A stretch of 64,000 nt of DNA from Planctomycetaceae bacterium. GTDB lineage: Bacteria > Planctomycetota > Planctomycetia > Planctomycetales > Planctomycetaceae. The DNA is taken from positions 1 to 64,000 of the forward strand of contig JABURQ010000012.1 of assembly GCA_014762625.1 (NCBI GenBank). The letters are read 5' to 3'. The translations under genes were made by a program, and so were the position numbers. The first letter of the stretch is position 1, and every line of letters begins with the position of its first letter. The notes under the pieces were generated by a model. That model was not told where the DNA came from. It was given only the letters and a program-made list of their open reading frames with translations, and searched no databases. Below are positions 1 through 8,651 of this stretch, piece after piece.

Positions 1-136
1 CCGCAGTGACGAAAGATTGCCGTGTGGAGTTGTCCCGACTGCCGCGGCGCAGGTTCAACAGGGCAATCAAACTCGCACCGAGAATTAAAACCCAGATCGT
101 CATTCCGATCAGATAACCCGCAGTGAGGCCGAACAT
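1..136 (-). CDS. Small membrane-anchored protein, N-terminus only (partial)
   Basis: Only the first 45 codons lie in the window; the gene continues beyond base 1. Its ATG shares one base with the TGA stop of the upstream DUF2079 gene (TGATG), so the two are probably translationally coupled. The visible protein starts MFGLTAGYLIG, has one hydrophobic stretch at about residues 6-27, and then basic residues (NLRRGSR), as expected for a single N-terminal membrane anchor with its C-terminal side in the cytoplasm. I do not recognise a family. Such a short segment cannot reveal function, but the overlap and the clean hydrophobic start make a real gene likely. Confidence 0.55.
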   Translation of the reverse strand, partial: MFGLTAGYLIGMTIWVLILGASLIALLNLRRGSRDNSTRQSFVTA

Positions 137-2223
137 CAGGGAGTCTCCTCACGTCGTTTGAGAATCAGAAAATAGCCTTTGGTGTTGTCGGGGAGAAGTT
201 CCCAGCGGTCTGGTTCGTCGCGCAACTCGGGAACTTCGTCAGGCGAATGAATCCAACTGTATCGGTGGCCCGTATCGATCACGATGTAATCAGTGTCGTC
301 AGGAACTCGCAACTCATAGCCACTCACCTTTCGGGGGTATTGGCTGTAGTCGTAACTTCGTTCGTAGTGGGTGAATCGCGGGTGCACGAAATCGGTCGAT
401 GCGACGCGGGCGTCTTCCGGAATCTGGGCCAGGACTTTGTCGATCTGCTTCGCGCGTTCGTCTACCACATACAACGACTTCCAGTTGTGCACGGAATAAG
501 GATCCCAGAACGCGACTCCCAACGGAGAGAGGGAAAAGAAAACCGCCGTCACCAGCCCCGAAAAGACCGCCAGCGAAGCGCCGCGCGATGCGTTCCAACG
601 GGGGCGTTCCTTCAAGCGTCCCAGCCCTGCTGCTGCCGACCATAACAGAATCGGCACGAGCGGTGCGTGAAAATGGTGGTAGGGAATGAGGATGTCCGTC
701 GCCGCCGATCCGGTCTCTTCCGAAAGTTGCATCAGGGACAGTACACCGAACAACGGCACGCCGACCAGTAACCGAGACGGCGAGAGGAGCGAGAGTCCTC
801 CCAGTGGAACCAGCAGTACCGCCGCATAGATGAGGGTTCTCAGAGAACAGAGCCTGCCGAAGACGGCCCCCGGCTGAGTGAAGAGACTGCGGACGATATC
901 GCCGGGAGAGTTTCCGAGTGCGCCGAAGTATCGCGCGTAATGGACGTCGGCCCCCGAACGGAACCAGGGGATCGCGAACTTGATGACGAAAATCAGATAC
1001 ACGATGGAGAAGAGAGCCAGCCCAATCCCGACTTTGAGATCGGTTTGATTCTGCTTCTCTTTCCAGGCGTGCCAAACCAACCATAATCCGAGCGGCGCGA
1101 AGATGGCGGCGAAGTCCTCCTTCGCCATCAGTGTCAGTGGAATCCATAACAGGAAGGCCATTCGATACCGCTTCCGTTCCAGACTGTCGATGGCGAACAG
1201 TAAGAGTGGTACGCCGAAGGAAATTGGCCGGAACGTTTTGAGATCGATGGAGATTTCCAGAAAGTGCAACGGGACATACATCAGAACCGCGAGAGAGAGT
1301 AATGTCGCCGCTCGTCGGCTTTCGGAATGTCGCAAAGCAATACGAAACACAGGGATCGCACAGAATGCCAACGCGATCGCTTCACTCAGTTCGAGCAGCA
1401 GGTGCGAAGGCCACAAGACATAAATCGGCAACAGCAGCAGATGGATGACCTGAATGTGTTCGCCGAGAAACAGTCCCTGGTCGAGATAGCTGCGGAATCC
1501 TTTGCCGTGAGTGATGTTCCAGAGGTGCTCTTCGTACATGGCGGAGTCGCCGTGTGGTGTTTGCAGGTTCGCGTAGAGTTGCCAGTTCATGGCCGTGAAT
1601 GTGGCTACGAACAGGAGCATGGCGATTAGCGTCGTCAGCGAAAGGCGGGACGGAGCTGGCTTGACGTCAGGACGAATCGTCTCTACGGAGCAGAGCACTC
1701 GGCTGTTGGCCAGTCCGCACGCAATCGCCAGCCAGAAGGGAATCGTACCGGTCGCCAGACTTTGCAAAATCTCTGAGCCTGCGAGCAAGCCCACGATGGA
1801 GACACCTTGCCACGCAAGGAGAATCAACCACCACTTGCCATCGGCGGCGAGATCGATGAACGCCCGTTTCCACGATATGGACGGCGCTGCTCGATTGAGA
1901 CATTTCCGTAACACGGTTCCCAGCACCAAACAGACGCCGTTCAAAACCGCCGACACCGTCAACAGTGTGACAAAGGAGAGATCGGCCAATAAGACGCCAC
2001 TGGGAGTCGATTCGATTTCTCCGCCGAGTCTCTCGACCAGCGATACGAACAGCCCCTGGCTCATGAGTGTTCCGGCAGACTGGCTGTCGGTGAGGACCGT
2101 CGCCAGGAACCAGGCAAGCGAGAACACTCCCGCGCACCAGAAGACGAAAGAATTTCGTCCGTCGTATTCGGTGGCTGGTATGTGGGAGTTCATGGAAAAT
2201 CGTACTGAATGAAGAAGGTTCAC
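136..2223 (-). CDS. DUF2079-family polytopic membrane protein
   Basis: The protein is 695 residues from a GTG at 2223; an ATG ten codons later (2193) is an equally plausible start and neither has a strong ribosome site. It has about a dozen hydrophobic segments. The conserved middle (PHGDSAMYEEHLWN, then a segment with GEHIQVIHLLLLPIY and AKEDFAAIFAPLGLW) is what I remember of DUF2079, integral membrane proteins with a glycosyltransferase-C-like fold. The soluble C-terminus (from about residue 590) contains ASTDFVHPRFTHYERSYDY and IVIDTGHRYSW, the periplasmic end seen in that family. The substrate is unknown. The gene is divergent from a ModA-like gene at 2303 and overlaps the next minus-strand gene by one base. 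Confidence 0.8.
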   Translation of the reverse strand: MNLLHSVRFSMNSHIPATEYDGRNSFVFWCAGVFSLAWFLATVLTDSQSAGTLMSQGLFVSLVERLGGEIESTPSGVLLADLSFVTLLTVSAVLNGVCLVLGTVLRKCLNRAAPSISWKRAFIDLAADGKWWLILLAWQGVSIVGLLAGSEILQSLATGTIPFWLAIACGLANSRVLCSVETIRPDVKPAPSRLSLTTLIAMLLFVATFTAMNWQLYANLQTPHGDSAMYEEHLWNITHGKGFRSYLDQGLFLGEHIQVIHLLLLPIYVLWPSHLLLELSEAIALAFCAIPVFRIALRHSESRRAATLLSLAVLMYVPLHFLEISIDLKTFRPISFGVPLLLFAIDSLERKRYRMAFLLWIPLTLMAKEDFAAIFAPLGLWLVWHAWKEKQNQTDLKVGIGLALFSIVYLIFVIKFAIPWFRSGADVHYARYFGALGNSPGDIVRSLFTQPGAVFGRLCSLRTLIYAAVLLVPLGGLSLLSPSRLLVGVPLFGVLSLMQLSEETGSAATDILIPYHHFHAPLVPILLWSAAAGLGRLKERPRWNASRGASLAVFSGLVTAVFFSLSPLGVAFWDPYSVHNWKSLYVVDERAKQIDKVLAQIPEDARVASTDFVHPRFTHYERSYDYSQYPRKVSGYELRVPDDTDYIVIDTGHRYSWIHSPDEVPELRDEPDRWELLPDNTKGYFLILKRREETP

Positions 2224-2302
2224 TTTGTCTTACGCCGACTCGTGGCGAGACGGTTGGCTGGTTATACTTCATTCTCACCGAAATTGCAGGATTGAACCAC
2301 TT

Positions 2303-3115
2303 ATGTTTCGTTATCAGAAGTATGCCGTCGCCTCGCTGGTCATTCTCGCCGGCTTGATCACCGCGCTGGCATTTGGCCCCGGTCGGGGAGGATTTCGCCG
2401 GGAGCGAGGCCCCGTCCTGACGCTGTTTTGTGCGGCGGGAGTTCGAGAACCGATCCGGGAAGTGATCGAGCGTTTCGAACGGGAAACAGGCGCGACGGTC
2501 GAAGCGAGGTTTGCCGGTTCGGGGGTTTTACTGAGTAGTTTACGGCTGGAAGAAGCCGATTTATATCTCGCCGCCGATCGCGGTTATCTCGAACAGGCTC
2601 AGGAACGAGGATTAACGACCCGGATCGTTCCGTTCGCCCGTCAGCATCCGGTCATCGCTGTCCGAACAGGAAATCCGCACCAGATTCAGTCTCTTGCCGA
2701 TCTGACGCGCGAGAAAATTCGCGTCACGTTACCCGATCCGGAACGAGCCGCTATTGGCCGCATCGCCAAAGCGTTACTCGAATCCCAATCGCATTGGGAG
2801 CCGATCTGGCGACACGCCATACTCCAACGCGCGACGGTGAACGATGTCGCCAACGACGTGAAACTGGAATCCGCCGACGCGGGCGTCGTCTGGAACACAA
2901 CCGCTGCCCAGTATCCGGAACTCGACGCCGTCGAAATTCCCGATTTCAAATCCGCCGACAGCGAAATCGGGATCGCCGTCCTCAAAACTTCTCAACAAGC
3001 CGAACTCACTCAACGATTCATTGACGAGCTTCTCGACCCGGAAATCGGACAACAGATCTTCGCCCGTTACGGTTACGATCTCATCTCTCACGAACAGAGA
3101 AAGGTGACGCCGTGA
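2303..3115 (+). CDS. Molybdate/tungstate-type ABC transporter substrate-binding protein (ModA-like)
   Basis: I place the start at the ATG at 2303, not at 2225, because the protein then begins MFRYQKYAVASLVILAGLITALAF, a normal membrane anchor or signal sequence. This gives 270 residues. After the signal come LTLFCAAGVREPIREVIERFERETGATVEARFAGSG (read here as two shorter motifs, LTLFCAAGVREP and ATVEARFAGSG) and ADLYLAADRGYLEQA, the typical start of the type 2 periplasmic binding fold of ModA/WtpA/TupA proteins. A later motif is ADAGVVWNTTA. The stop overlaps the permease start by four bases (GTGA). The anion is probably molybdate or tungstate, but phosphonate-like or other oxyanions cannot be excluded. 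Confidence 0.75.
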   Translation: MFRYQKYAVASLVILAGLITALAFGPGRGGFRRERGPVLTLFCAAGVREPIREVIERFERETGATVEARFAGSGVLLSSLRLEEADLYLAADRGYLEQAQERGLTTRIVPFARQHPVIAVRTGNPHQIQSLADLTREKIRVTLPDPERAAIGRIAKALLESQSHWEPIWRHAILQRATVNDVANDVKLESADAGVVWNTTAAQYPELDAVEIPDFKSADSEIGIAVLKTSQQAELTQRFIDELLDPEIGQQIFARYGYDLISHEQRKVTP

Positions 3116-3897
3116 ATCAGAGCGATCGAAAATTCTGGTGGGCGTTGGGGTTTCTCGGCGGGGTGTATGTTCTGTTGCTGGCGATGTTGTTGCTGGCCGA
3201 TCTGCAATACGCGCGGGTTTCAGAATTTGCGACGCTGGTGGAGTCTCCCGAGCTGCGCTACAGCTTGTGGTTGAGTCTCATCAGCAGTTTGATGAGTACG
3301 ATTATCGCGATGTGGATCGCAGTGCCGTTAGGATATCTTCTGTCCCGCGCGCAATTTCGCGGCAAAGGATTTCTCGATGCGTTCGTCGATATTCCGATCA
3401 TCGTCCCGCCGGTCGTGATCGGCTTAAGTCTCGTGATCCTGTTTCGACAATCGTTTCTGCGACCGTTCGATGACTGGCTTCCCGTGGCGTTCCATGTTCC
3501 GGCGGTCATTCTGGCGCAATGCACTGTGGTGACGGCGTTCGCGACGCGGACGATGCGATCGACGTTCGACGACCTCTCACCTCGGCAGGAACAAGTGGCG
3601 ATGACGCTCGGTTGCAGTCGGGCTCAGGCGTTCTGGGCGGTGGTGCTGCCATCGGCGCGAACGGGGCTTTTAACCGCGGGAACGTTGGCCTGGGCGCGGG
3701 CGTTTGGCGAATTCGGACCGGTGCTGATGTTCGCCGGGGCAATCGAACGCAAGACCGAGGTCATGCCGGTCAGCATCTACCTGCAACTCAGTTCGGGAGA
3801 TATCGAGACCGCCGTCGCGATTTCGCTGGTCATGATTTCGGTCGCGGTGAGTGTGTTATTGCTCGTTCGTTCGACAGTCGGCAGCCGGGCGATATGA
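3112..3897 (+). CDS. ABC transporter permease, ModB/TupB-like
   Basis: This 261-residue protein starts at a GTG that overlaps the end of the binding-protein gene, with the purine-rich GAGAAAGG just upstream. It has about six membrane segments. The cytoplasmic loop contains the EAA-type permease signature: QVAMTLGCSRAQAFWAVVLP followed by AWARAFGEFGPVLMFAG, and the latter matches the molybdate/sulfate permease pattern. IPIIVPPVVIGLSL is also typical. It should form the channel for the preceding binding protein. No ATPase gene follows: the next gene is on the other strand and unrelated, so the energising subunit must be encoded elsewhere. Confidence 0.85.
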   Translation: MNQSDRKFWWALGFLGGVYVLLLAMLLLADLQYARVSEFATLVESPELRYSLWLSLISSLMSTIIAMWIAVPLGYLLSRAQFRGKGFLDAFVDIPIIVPPVVIGLSLVILFRQSFLRPFDDWLPVAFHVPAVILAQCTVVTAFATRTMRSTFDDLSPRQEQVAMTLGCSRAQAFWAVVLPSARTGLLTAGTLAWARAFGEFGPVLMFAGAIERKTEVMPVSIYLQLSSGDIETAVAISLVMISVAVSVLLLVRSTVGSRAI

Positions 3898-3909
3898 GGG
3901 ATATCATTT

Positions 3910-4701
3910 TCACTCGTCCGGTTCAATCTGTTGCAGTCGCTCGATGAACTCGGGAGAGAGTCCGGCGGCGAGACGCGCGTCTCGCTGGAACGTTTCTCCC
4001 ATCGATTTTTCCGGTCGCATCGGCCAGTGCAGGTGCTCCACCCAGGTTTGCCAATCGTCGGCGTTGTTCTGCTTGAGCTTTCTTAACCATTCGATCCCGA
4101 ATCGTACATGCTCGATTTCGTCTTCGTGGATTCGACGCATCAAGGCCGCGCTCCGTTTGTCTCCTGCGTTCAGAAACGCCTGCTCGAATTCGATCGTGTG
4201 ATCGAGATTGCGGGCCTCGAAAGTCAGCGGGAGACCGGAGAGATAATCGAGCACCGAATGATAATCCTGCGCCTTCTTCCAGATGTAGCAGTTCACCGGC
4301 AGGTCGCCGAATTCAACACCCAGCATGGAGGCACGCTCGGCGTGCATACGAGTATGCCGTTGTTCGTCCTGGATAATTTTAACCATCCCCATTCGAAACT
4401 CGCGCGGCGCCGCAGGAAAGGCGACCAGTACGAACGCCATCACTTCGACCGCCTGGAGTTCGTGATTGGCCATAATGTGATGCGCGACGGCCCGTTTCTC
4501 CGGGTCGGTCATCGCGGGGGCGGCGGGCATCGCGGGAGCGGTGCGCCGAGGGGCGAATTGCAGGTTCGCAGGACGCGCCGGTTCGACGGGACGAAACGGT
4601 TCGCCGGGAGAGTCGTCTGTGAGTGGTTCTTCCGGCGGACGGAGTTTTGCTTCGAGATCATCTCGCAGCAGGATTTGTTCGGCGAACGCGCGCAGTTCCA
4701 T
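3910..4701 (-). CDS. DUF455-family ferritin-like protein
   Basis: The 263-residue protein has an N-terminal region (MELRAFAEQILLRDDLEAKL), a proline-rich linker at about residues 20-60, and an all-alpha domain. The motifs HIMANHELQAVEVMAFVL, IIQDEQRHTRMHAERASMLG and MRRIHEDEIEHVRFGIEWL place Glu and ExxH residues on helices as in carboxylate-bridged di-iron (ferritin-like) proteins. This matches my memory of DUF455. The substrate or reaction is unknown; it could be a metal-dependent oxidase or RNA-modifying MiaE-like enzyme. The gene starts 12 bases after a small zinc-ribbon gene ends and is convergent with the ModB-like gene. Confidence 0.8.
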   Translation of the reverse strand: MELRAFAEQILLRDDLEAKLRPPEEPLTDDSPGEPFRPVEPARPANLQFAPRRTAPAMPAAPAMTDPEKRAVAHHIMANHELQAVEVMAFVLVAFPAAPREFRMGMVKIIQDEQRHTRMHAERASMLGVEFGDLPVNCYIWKKAQDYHSVLDYLSGLPLTFEARNLDHTIEFEQAFLNAGDKRSAALMRRIHEDEIEHVRFGIEWLRKLKQNNADDWQTWVEHLHWPMRPEKSMGETFQRDARLAAGLSPEFIERLQQIEPDE

Positions 4702-4713
4702 GACGTCTCAGTT

Positions 4714-4884
4714 CTAACCGCGACCACCTTCGCAGCAGGTCTCACAGATCGTGCGGCAGCGGGTGCATTGCTGCTTATGTTTGATTTCCATCAGCGGAGC
4801 GCCGCAGACGGGACAGGCGGGGGGACCGCCGTCGGTGGAACACGATTTCGACGTTGGGTTCGATGAGGATGAAGACTCGGACAC
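4714..4884 (-). CDS. Small zinc-ribbon protein
   Basis: I choose the GTG at 4884 because AGGAGG lies five bases upstream; an earlier in-frame GTG overlaps that ribosome site. The product is 56 residues: a serine-rich start (VSESSSSSNPTSKSC) and then two cysteine pairs, PACPVCG and QCTRCRTICETCCEGG, a rubredoxin/zinc-ribbon arrangement. It is followed 12 bases later by the DUF455 gene and the two are probably cotranscribed. It may be a metal or nucleic-acid binding accessory; nothing more specific can be said. Confidence 0.65.
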   Translation of the reverse strand: MSESSSSSNPTSKSCSTDGGPPACPVCGAPLMEIKHKQQCTRCRTICETCCEGGRG

Positions 4885-5093
4885 AGACACCTCCTGGCTG
4901 TGGACGGATGCAAATTGAATTTCGAACCGGGATTCCTCCCGGCTCGACGCATTATAAAGGTTTCGTCGAGGAAAACAGGTCCGAAAGCGAAAGTCGGTGA
5001 GATTCCGTTGGGAAATGCGTCTGTTCATAGAAGCCCGCGCCCCGTAAAATAAGTCCACAAACACAATCTCCCGCGGATCCGGAACTTTTAGCC

Positions 5094-6134
5094 ATGAAAA
5101 CGATCACTCGCTATCTCGCTCTGCCTGCGCTCGTGCTGTCGATTCTATTTGCCGGCGTACTCCCCTGCTCGGCTCAGATTTCCAGAAAAGATCCGAAAAT
5201 CACCAAAGCAACCAGTCGAGCGCTTGACTGGCTGGCCCGGCAGCAGAAGCACGGTTACTGGGAAGCGAACGGCGGTCAGTACCGGGTTGCCATGACGGCG
5301 CTTTCCGGAATGGCGATGCTTTCCGAGGGCTCGACGACCACACGCGGGAAATACGCCGACAATATCGAGCGAGCGGTCGATTTCCTGATCGAAATGTCGC
5401 AACCGAACGGCTTGATCGGCTATTCGCAGGACTACCATTACACCTACGGTCACGGATTCTCGATGTTGTTTCTGTCTCAGGTGTACGGCGAAGAAGAAGA
5501 TATCGGTCGGCGCAAGGAATTGCGTCGGGTATTGACCGCGGCGGTGAAATTCGCAGCAGGCGCTCAGACCTCCGCGGGAGGTTGGGGATACGTTTCCGCA
5601 AAGGATGGAAACGATTTTGATGAAGGCTCCACCTGCATTACTCAGGTGCAGGGATTGCGGGCCTGCCGCAATGCGGGGATCCCGGTCGAAAAAGAGATTA
5701 TCGAACGGGCCAAAGCCTACATCGAAAAGTGCATGACGCCCGACGGCGGTATTCAATATAGTCTGAAAAGCGGTGGCGGATCGCGTCCGCCAATTACCGC
5801 CGCCGCGTTGGCCGCGATGAACAACGCCGGCGAATATGAGACCGAGATGACGAAGAAGATGATGAAATACTGCAAGGCCAATGTCTGGCCGGCGGAAGGA
5901 CATTCACTTCACGGCCACTGGCATTACACGCATCTTTATTATTCGCAGGTGATGTATCGCCAGGAAGAAGATGAATATCGCAAGTACTTCAACGACATCA
6001 GCGAAGACATTCTGCGAAAGCAGTCGGCGGACGGAAGCTGGAAAGAGGGCCACGTCGGCCCGGTTTATACGACCGCTCTTAACGTCACCATCCTGCTGAT
6101 GGACAACGGCTATCTCCCCATCTATCAACGTTAG
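5094..6134 (+). CDS. Exported prenyltransferase/squalene-oxidase-repeat protein
   Basis: The 346-residue protein has a signal peptide (MKTITRYLALPALVLSILFAG, cleavage near CSAQ). The mature part is a series of alpha-alpha hairpins with QW-like motifs: ALDWLARQQKHGYWEANGG, GAQTSAGGWGYVSA, CMTPDGGIQYS and KQSADGSWKEG. This is the alpha/alpha-barrel repeat of squalene/hopene cyclases and prenyltransferase beta subunits. I see no clear DxDD cyclase motif, and at 346 residues it is about half a true cyclase, so a catalytic cyclase role is doubtful. Such exported repeats are common in planctomycetes. The stop codon TAG lies inside a short sequence shared with the repeat at 7483-7649. Confidence 0.75.
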   Translation: MKTITRYLALPALVLSILFAGVLPCSAQISRKDPKITKATSRALDWLARQQKHGYWEANGGQYRVAMTALSGMAMLSEGSTTTRGKYADNIERAVDFLIEMSQPNGLIGYSQDYHYTYGHGFSMLFLSQVYGEEEDIGRRKELRRVLTAAVKFAAGAQTSAGGWGYVSAKDGNDFDEGSTCITQVQGLRACRNAGIPVEKEIIERAKAYIEKCMTPDGGIQYSLKSGGGSRPPITAAALAAMNNAGEYETEMTKKMMKYCKANVWPAEGHSLHGHWHYTHLYYSQVMYRQEEDEYRKYFNDISEDILRKQSADGSWKEGHVGPVYTTALNVTILLMDNGYLPIYQR

Positions 6135-6534
6135 CAGCCCGTTGATGTTGATTTCCGGCTTTGAGAGAAACCGCCGATTGACGCGGATTTCGCTAATGTT
6201 CAACTGACCCTCACGCAAGTTTCTACTTTGAGGGGCTACCGGGACACGGTGCGCCTCATGCCACCTTCCTCTCTTCCATGAATCTCCGTTTTCTCAGTCT
6301 CATCCTTGTTCCCAACTCCTGAATCCGGCGGGAATTGACTCGATATCCAAGAGTAACGCGAAAACGAAATTCGTCGTAACCTGTTTCCCACATGAGTTAT
6401 ACAGCTGTTCGGAAAATTGTTGTTCGCCTTTTCTGCCGATTTTGCCGGTCCTGGTGTCCGGAGTCTCCCGCAATCCCCATTCACCTGCAGACACGGGACA
6501 CAAGACTTCAACAAAACAAAACAGGGGCTCAGTT
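6135..6534 (+). other. 400-bp intergenic region with a repeat end at its left edge
   Basis: I see no convincing gene here on either strand. The first bases continue a 14-base match (6132-6145) to the terminal repeat of the element at 7483-7649. The right part must hold the promoter of the proline-rich protein gene at 6535. Nothing else stands out. Confidence 0.4.
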
Positions 6535-7095
6535 ATGAAACTTCAAGCCATCGTACTCGTCGCCGTTGTTATCTCCTTCTTTACCACGACAAACGCCGAC
6601 GCCGGAAACTTCAATCTGGGTGACGTCATTAGGACCGCTCAGAAGATCAACAACAGTGTCAACAACCACCAGGGCGGCGGAAAGATCACCTATCCTTCTC
6701 CCGATCCTCCGGTTCACACGCTTCCGGTCGAACCTCCTCGCCACACATATCCGACTCCGGTGGAACCGCCTCACTGCAAGCCGGCCCCTCCGGTCTGTAA
6801 GCCGCAACCGCCTGTTTGCAAGAAGCCGCCCGTGAATCGTCCTCCGGTTCGCTGTGCCAAAATGAAGCTGATGAACAACGCGGGAGCCGAAGTCTACTTC
6901 GTCCTCAACAACGCCAACGACTACATCACCCTGGGAGTGGACACTGTCGAGATTGTCGAAAGTCACAACGGGCAGCCGCACCTGATCAGCTATCACAACG
7001 GTCAGCAGATGGTTGAATACGAACTCGATCCGAACGCAACCTACAGCTTCGAGTGGGAAGGCGACACACTGCAACTTTTCGCCACCCAGAGCTGA
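6535..7095 (+). CDS. Exported proline-rich hypothetical protein
   Basis: The start at 6535 gives a good signal peptide (MKLQAIVLVAVVISFFTT, cleavage near NADA) and has a purine-rich AGGGG nearby; the longer reading from 6442 would bury the signal. The 186-residue protein has a short helical part (NFNLGDVIRTAQKINNSVNNH), a proline-rich tract at about residues 45-100 with repeated PPVC/PPHC/PPVR units carrying cysteines, and a C-terminal beta domain of about 75 residues (KMKLMNNAGAEVYFVLNN ... YSFEWEGDTLQLF). I do not recognise a named family. The Pro/Cys tract suggests a cell-envelope spacer. A terminator-like hairpin follows at 7150. Confidence 0.7.
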   Translation: MKLQAIVLVAVVISFFTTTNADAGNFNLGDVIRTAQKINNSVNNHQGGGKITYPSPDPPVHTLPVEPPRHTYPTPVEPPHCKPAPPVCKPQPPVCKKPPVNRPPVRCAKMKLMNNAGAEVYFVLNNANDYITLGVDTVEIVESHNGQPHLISYHNGQQMVEYELDPNATYSFEWEGDTLQLFATQS

Positions 7096-7149
7096 GCCTT
7101 CGGGCCGCGAGCCCATTACAGTCAGCTTGTTGCTGAGTCCTGACCGTGT

Positions 7150-7183
7150 GAAACGGGTTCTGAGAAATCGGAGCCCGTTTCTT
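7150..7183 (+). terminator. Rho-independent-type terminator of the proline-rich protein gene
   Basis: An eight-base perfect stem, GAAACGGG (7150-7157) with CCCGTTTC (7174-7181), has a 16-base loop and sits 55 bases after the stop. The T run after it is short, so termination may be partial. Confidence 0.5.
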
Positions 7184-7384
7184 CATGCGCGGGCGCGGAG
7201 AGGTGTTTGAAAATGTCGCTGACAGGAGATTCGACATTCCCGATCATTTTTTCGACGATCGCTCTTGAATCGATCCATTACCAGATTCAGGATTTGTGCC
7301 GTCAAGTCGGAACCGGCATTCAACGTTGTGTGTCTCGGGGTCGACTTAGTTGAAGGAACGCCGTTCTGAAAGAAAGGAATTTGT

Positions 7385-7486
7385 ATGTCGTCTTCAACCA
7401 GTAGTTCAGCTTCTCGAAGCAGTAGTAGCTCTCGATCACGTTCCGGTTCTCGCTCCAGTTCCAGCTCTTCATCGTCTGGCACCTAG
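7385..7486 (+). CDS. Tiny Ser/Arg-rich ORF (33 residues)
   Basis: An ATG at 7385, preceded by AAAGGAA at a good spacing, opens a 33-codon frame that is almost only Ser with a few Arg, Gly, Ala and Thr (MSSSTSSSASRSSSSSRSRS...). Codons for Ser vary, so this is not a simple DNA repeat. The TAG stop is the first part of the left terminal repeat of the element at 7483. It may be a small basic Ser/Arg protein, or the start of a gene truncated by that insertion. The coding status is uncertain. Confidence 0.35.
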   Translation: MSSSTSSSASRSSSSSRSRSGSRSSSSSSSSGT

Positions 7487-7649
7487 CAGCGTGTTGAGAA
7501 ACGGATTTGTCCGCGAGAATGAGAGTTTTGAGCTGAGTACAAGGAAGAAATTCGCAGGTGAATCCCATGATTCATCGAGAATTTTTGACGATGTGATTCA
7601 GCTCAAAAATCCATTCGTAGCAAAATCAAGTTTTTCAACGGGCTGCTAG
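7483..7649. repeat. 167-bp imperfect inverted-repeat (MITE-like) element
   Basis: The sequence begins CTAGCAGC and ends GCTGCTAG, and the two ends align over more than 50 bases. Reading in from the left gives CTAGCAGCGTGTTGAGAAAC and later GTTTTGAGCTGA; the reverse complement from the right gives CTAGCAGCCCGTTGAAAAAC and TTTTTGAGCTGA. No ORF of transposase size lies inside. A 14-base piece of the right end also occurs at 6132-6145. This fits a non-autonomous transposable element or an extended intergenic repeat family. I cannot see an unambiguous target duplication beyond CTAG itself. Confidence 0.6.
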
Positions 7650-7835
7650 AGCTTACCAATGAGCTGAACAGTGTATGAGACTTGGGGGGGCTGAGTTTCC
7701 GGAACTGTTTGTTGCGGAACTCAAGCACCGCATTCCGGCAACTTTCCTCAGTCGATGTAAGCCGTGGAGACTTTCCAGGTCGAGCAGTGCATCGGCTGGG
7801 AAGGTTGCGGGTGTGCGGTGATATCAATAACGCGC

Positions 7836-8651
7836 CTATTTGCGATGCGTCTGTTCTCTGAGCGCGTGACGGAGTTCCAGCGGAAAATCGGTCAGGATGG
7901 CGTCGAGTCCGACACCGGCGGCATGTCGCCAGTTTTTAGGGAGATTACCGGCCACAGTCGGCCCCGCGATGAACGCTCTTTTCTTCGCGTGGTGGACTTC
8001 TTTGATCTGTTCTCGGCTGGGGAGAAAGCGGACGTAAACCCAATCGGCATCTTTGGCAGCCAGGGCCCCGGCAAATTCTTCAGCGTTATTGGCGACTGCG
8101 GCGGTTTGAGCGGCGGCGGAGGCGTCATGGATTTCCTGACGCAATTCGGGTTCCGTAATGGTCCGACCGATGAATAACAACTGCTGCAGGACGTTCTGCT
8201 TTTCTGCCAGCCGAACGACATCTCGTCCGACACTTTGAGCTTTCAGATCGACCGCGATGAGCACATCGTGTAGTCGATATTCGGCGACCAGCTTCAGCAC
8301 TTCTTCGACCGTGGGGACTTTTTCGCTGGCAAACTGCGGGCCAAACCAACTGCCCGCGTCTAGCTTTCGAATTTCAGAGAGCGTCAGGTCGCTCACCTTG
8401 CCTGTTCCGTTCGTCGTGCGATCGACGGTGGCGTCGTGAATGCAGACCAGATGTCCGTCCTGCGTTCTCGCAACGTCGAACTCGAAACCGAGCCGAAGTT
8501 CGAGACAGGCCCGAAAATTCGCGAGCGTGTTTTCCGGAGCGTGAATCAGGAGCCCGCGGTGAGCCACGATCAACGGCTCGGCGGCATTGGCTCCGGACTG
8601 AAAGGTGAGTAATCCGCAGACTACTAACAGCAGTCGAGAAAGAGTTGTCAT
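7836..8651 (-). CDS. Exported glycerophosphodiester phosphodiesterase (GDPD)
   Basis: The 271-residue protein has a signal peptide (MTTLSRLLLVVCGLLTFQSG, cleavage near ANAAE). The GDPD signature follows directly: AHRG (H31, R32), APENT, EFDVARTQDG and IHD, which supply the general acid/base histidines and metal-binding acidic residues of the TIM-barrel family. WVYVRFLPSREQIKEVHHA and DAILTDFPLEL are typical of its C-terminal half. The reaction is hydrolysis of glycerophosphodiesters to glycerol-3-phosphate and an alcohol, here outside the cytoplasm. The gene stands alone on the minus strand. Confidence 0.88.
   Translation of the reverse strand: MTTLSRLLLVVCGLLTFQSGANAAEPLIVAHRGLLIHAPENTLANFRACLELRLGFEFDVARTQDGHLVCIHDATVDRTTNGTGKVSDLTLSEIRKLDAGSWFGPQFASEKVPTVEEVLKLVAEYRLHDVLIAVDLKAQSVGRDVVRLAEKQNVLQQLLFIGRTITEPELRQEIHDASAAAQTAAVANNAEEFAGALAAKDADWVYVRFLPSREQIKEVHHAKKRAFIAGPTVAGNLPKNWRHAAGVGLDAILTDFPLELRHALREQTHRK

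Noticed and set aside
314-1147. 277-residue minus-strand ORF inside the DUF2079 gene
   Set aside because: It lies in another frame of a clear membrane protein gene, is Arg/Pro-rich and has no domain; it is a shadow ORF.
5145-5903. 252-residue minus-strand ORF opposite the cyclase-repeat gene
   Set aside because: It is antisense to a gene with a signal peptide and QW-type repeats, and shows no motif of its own.
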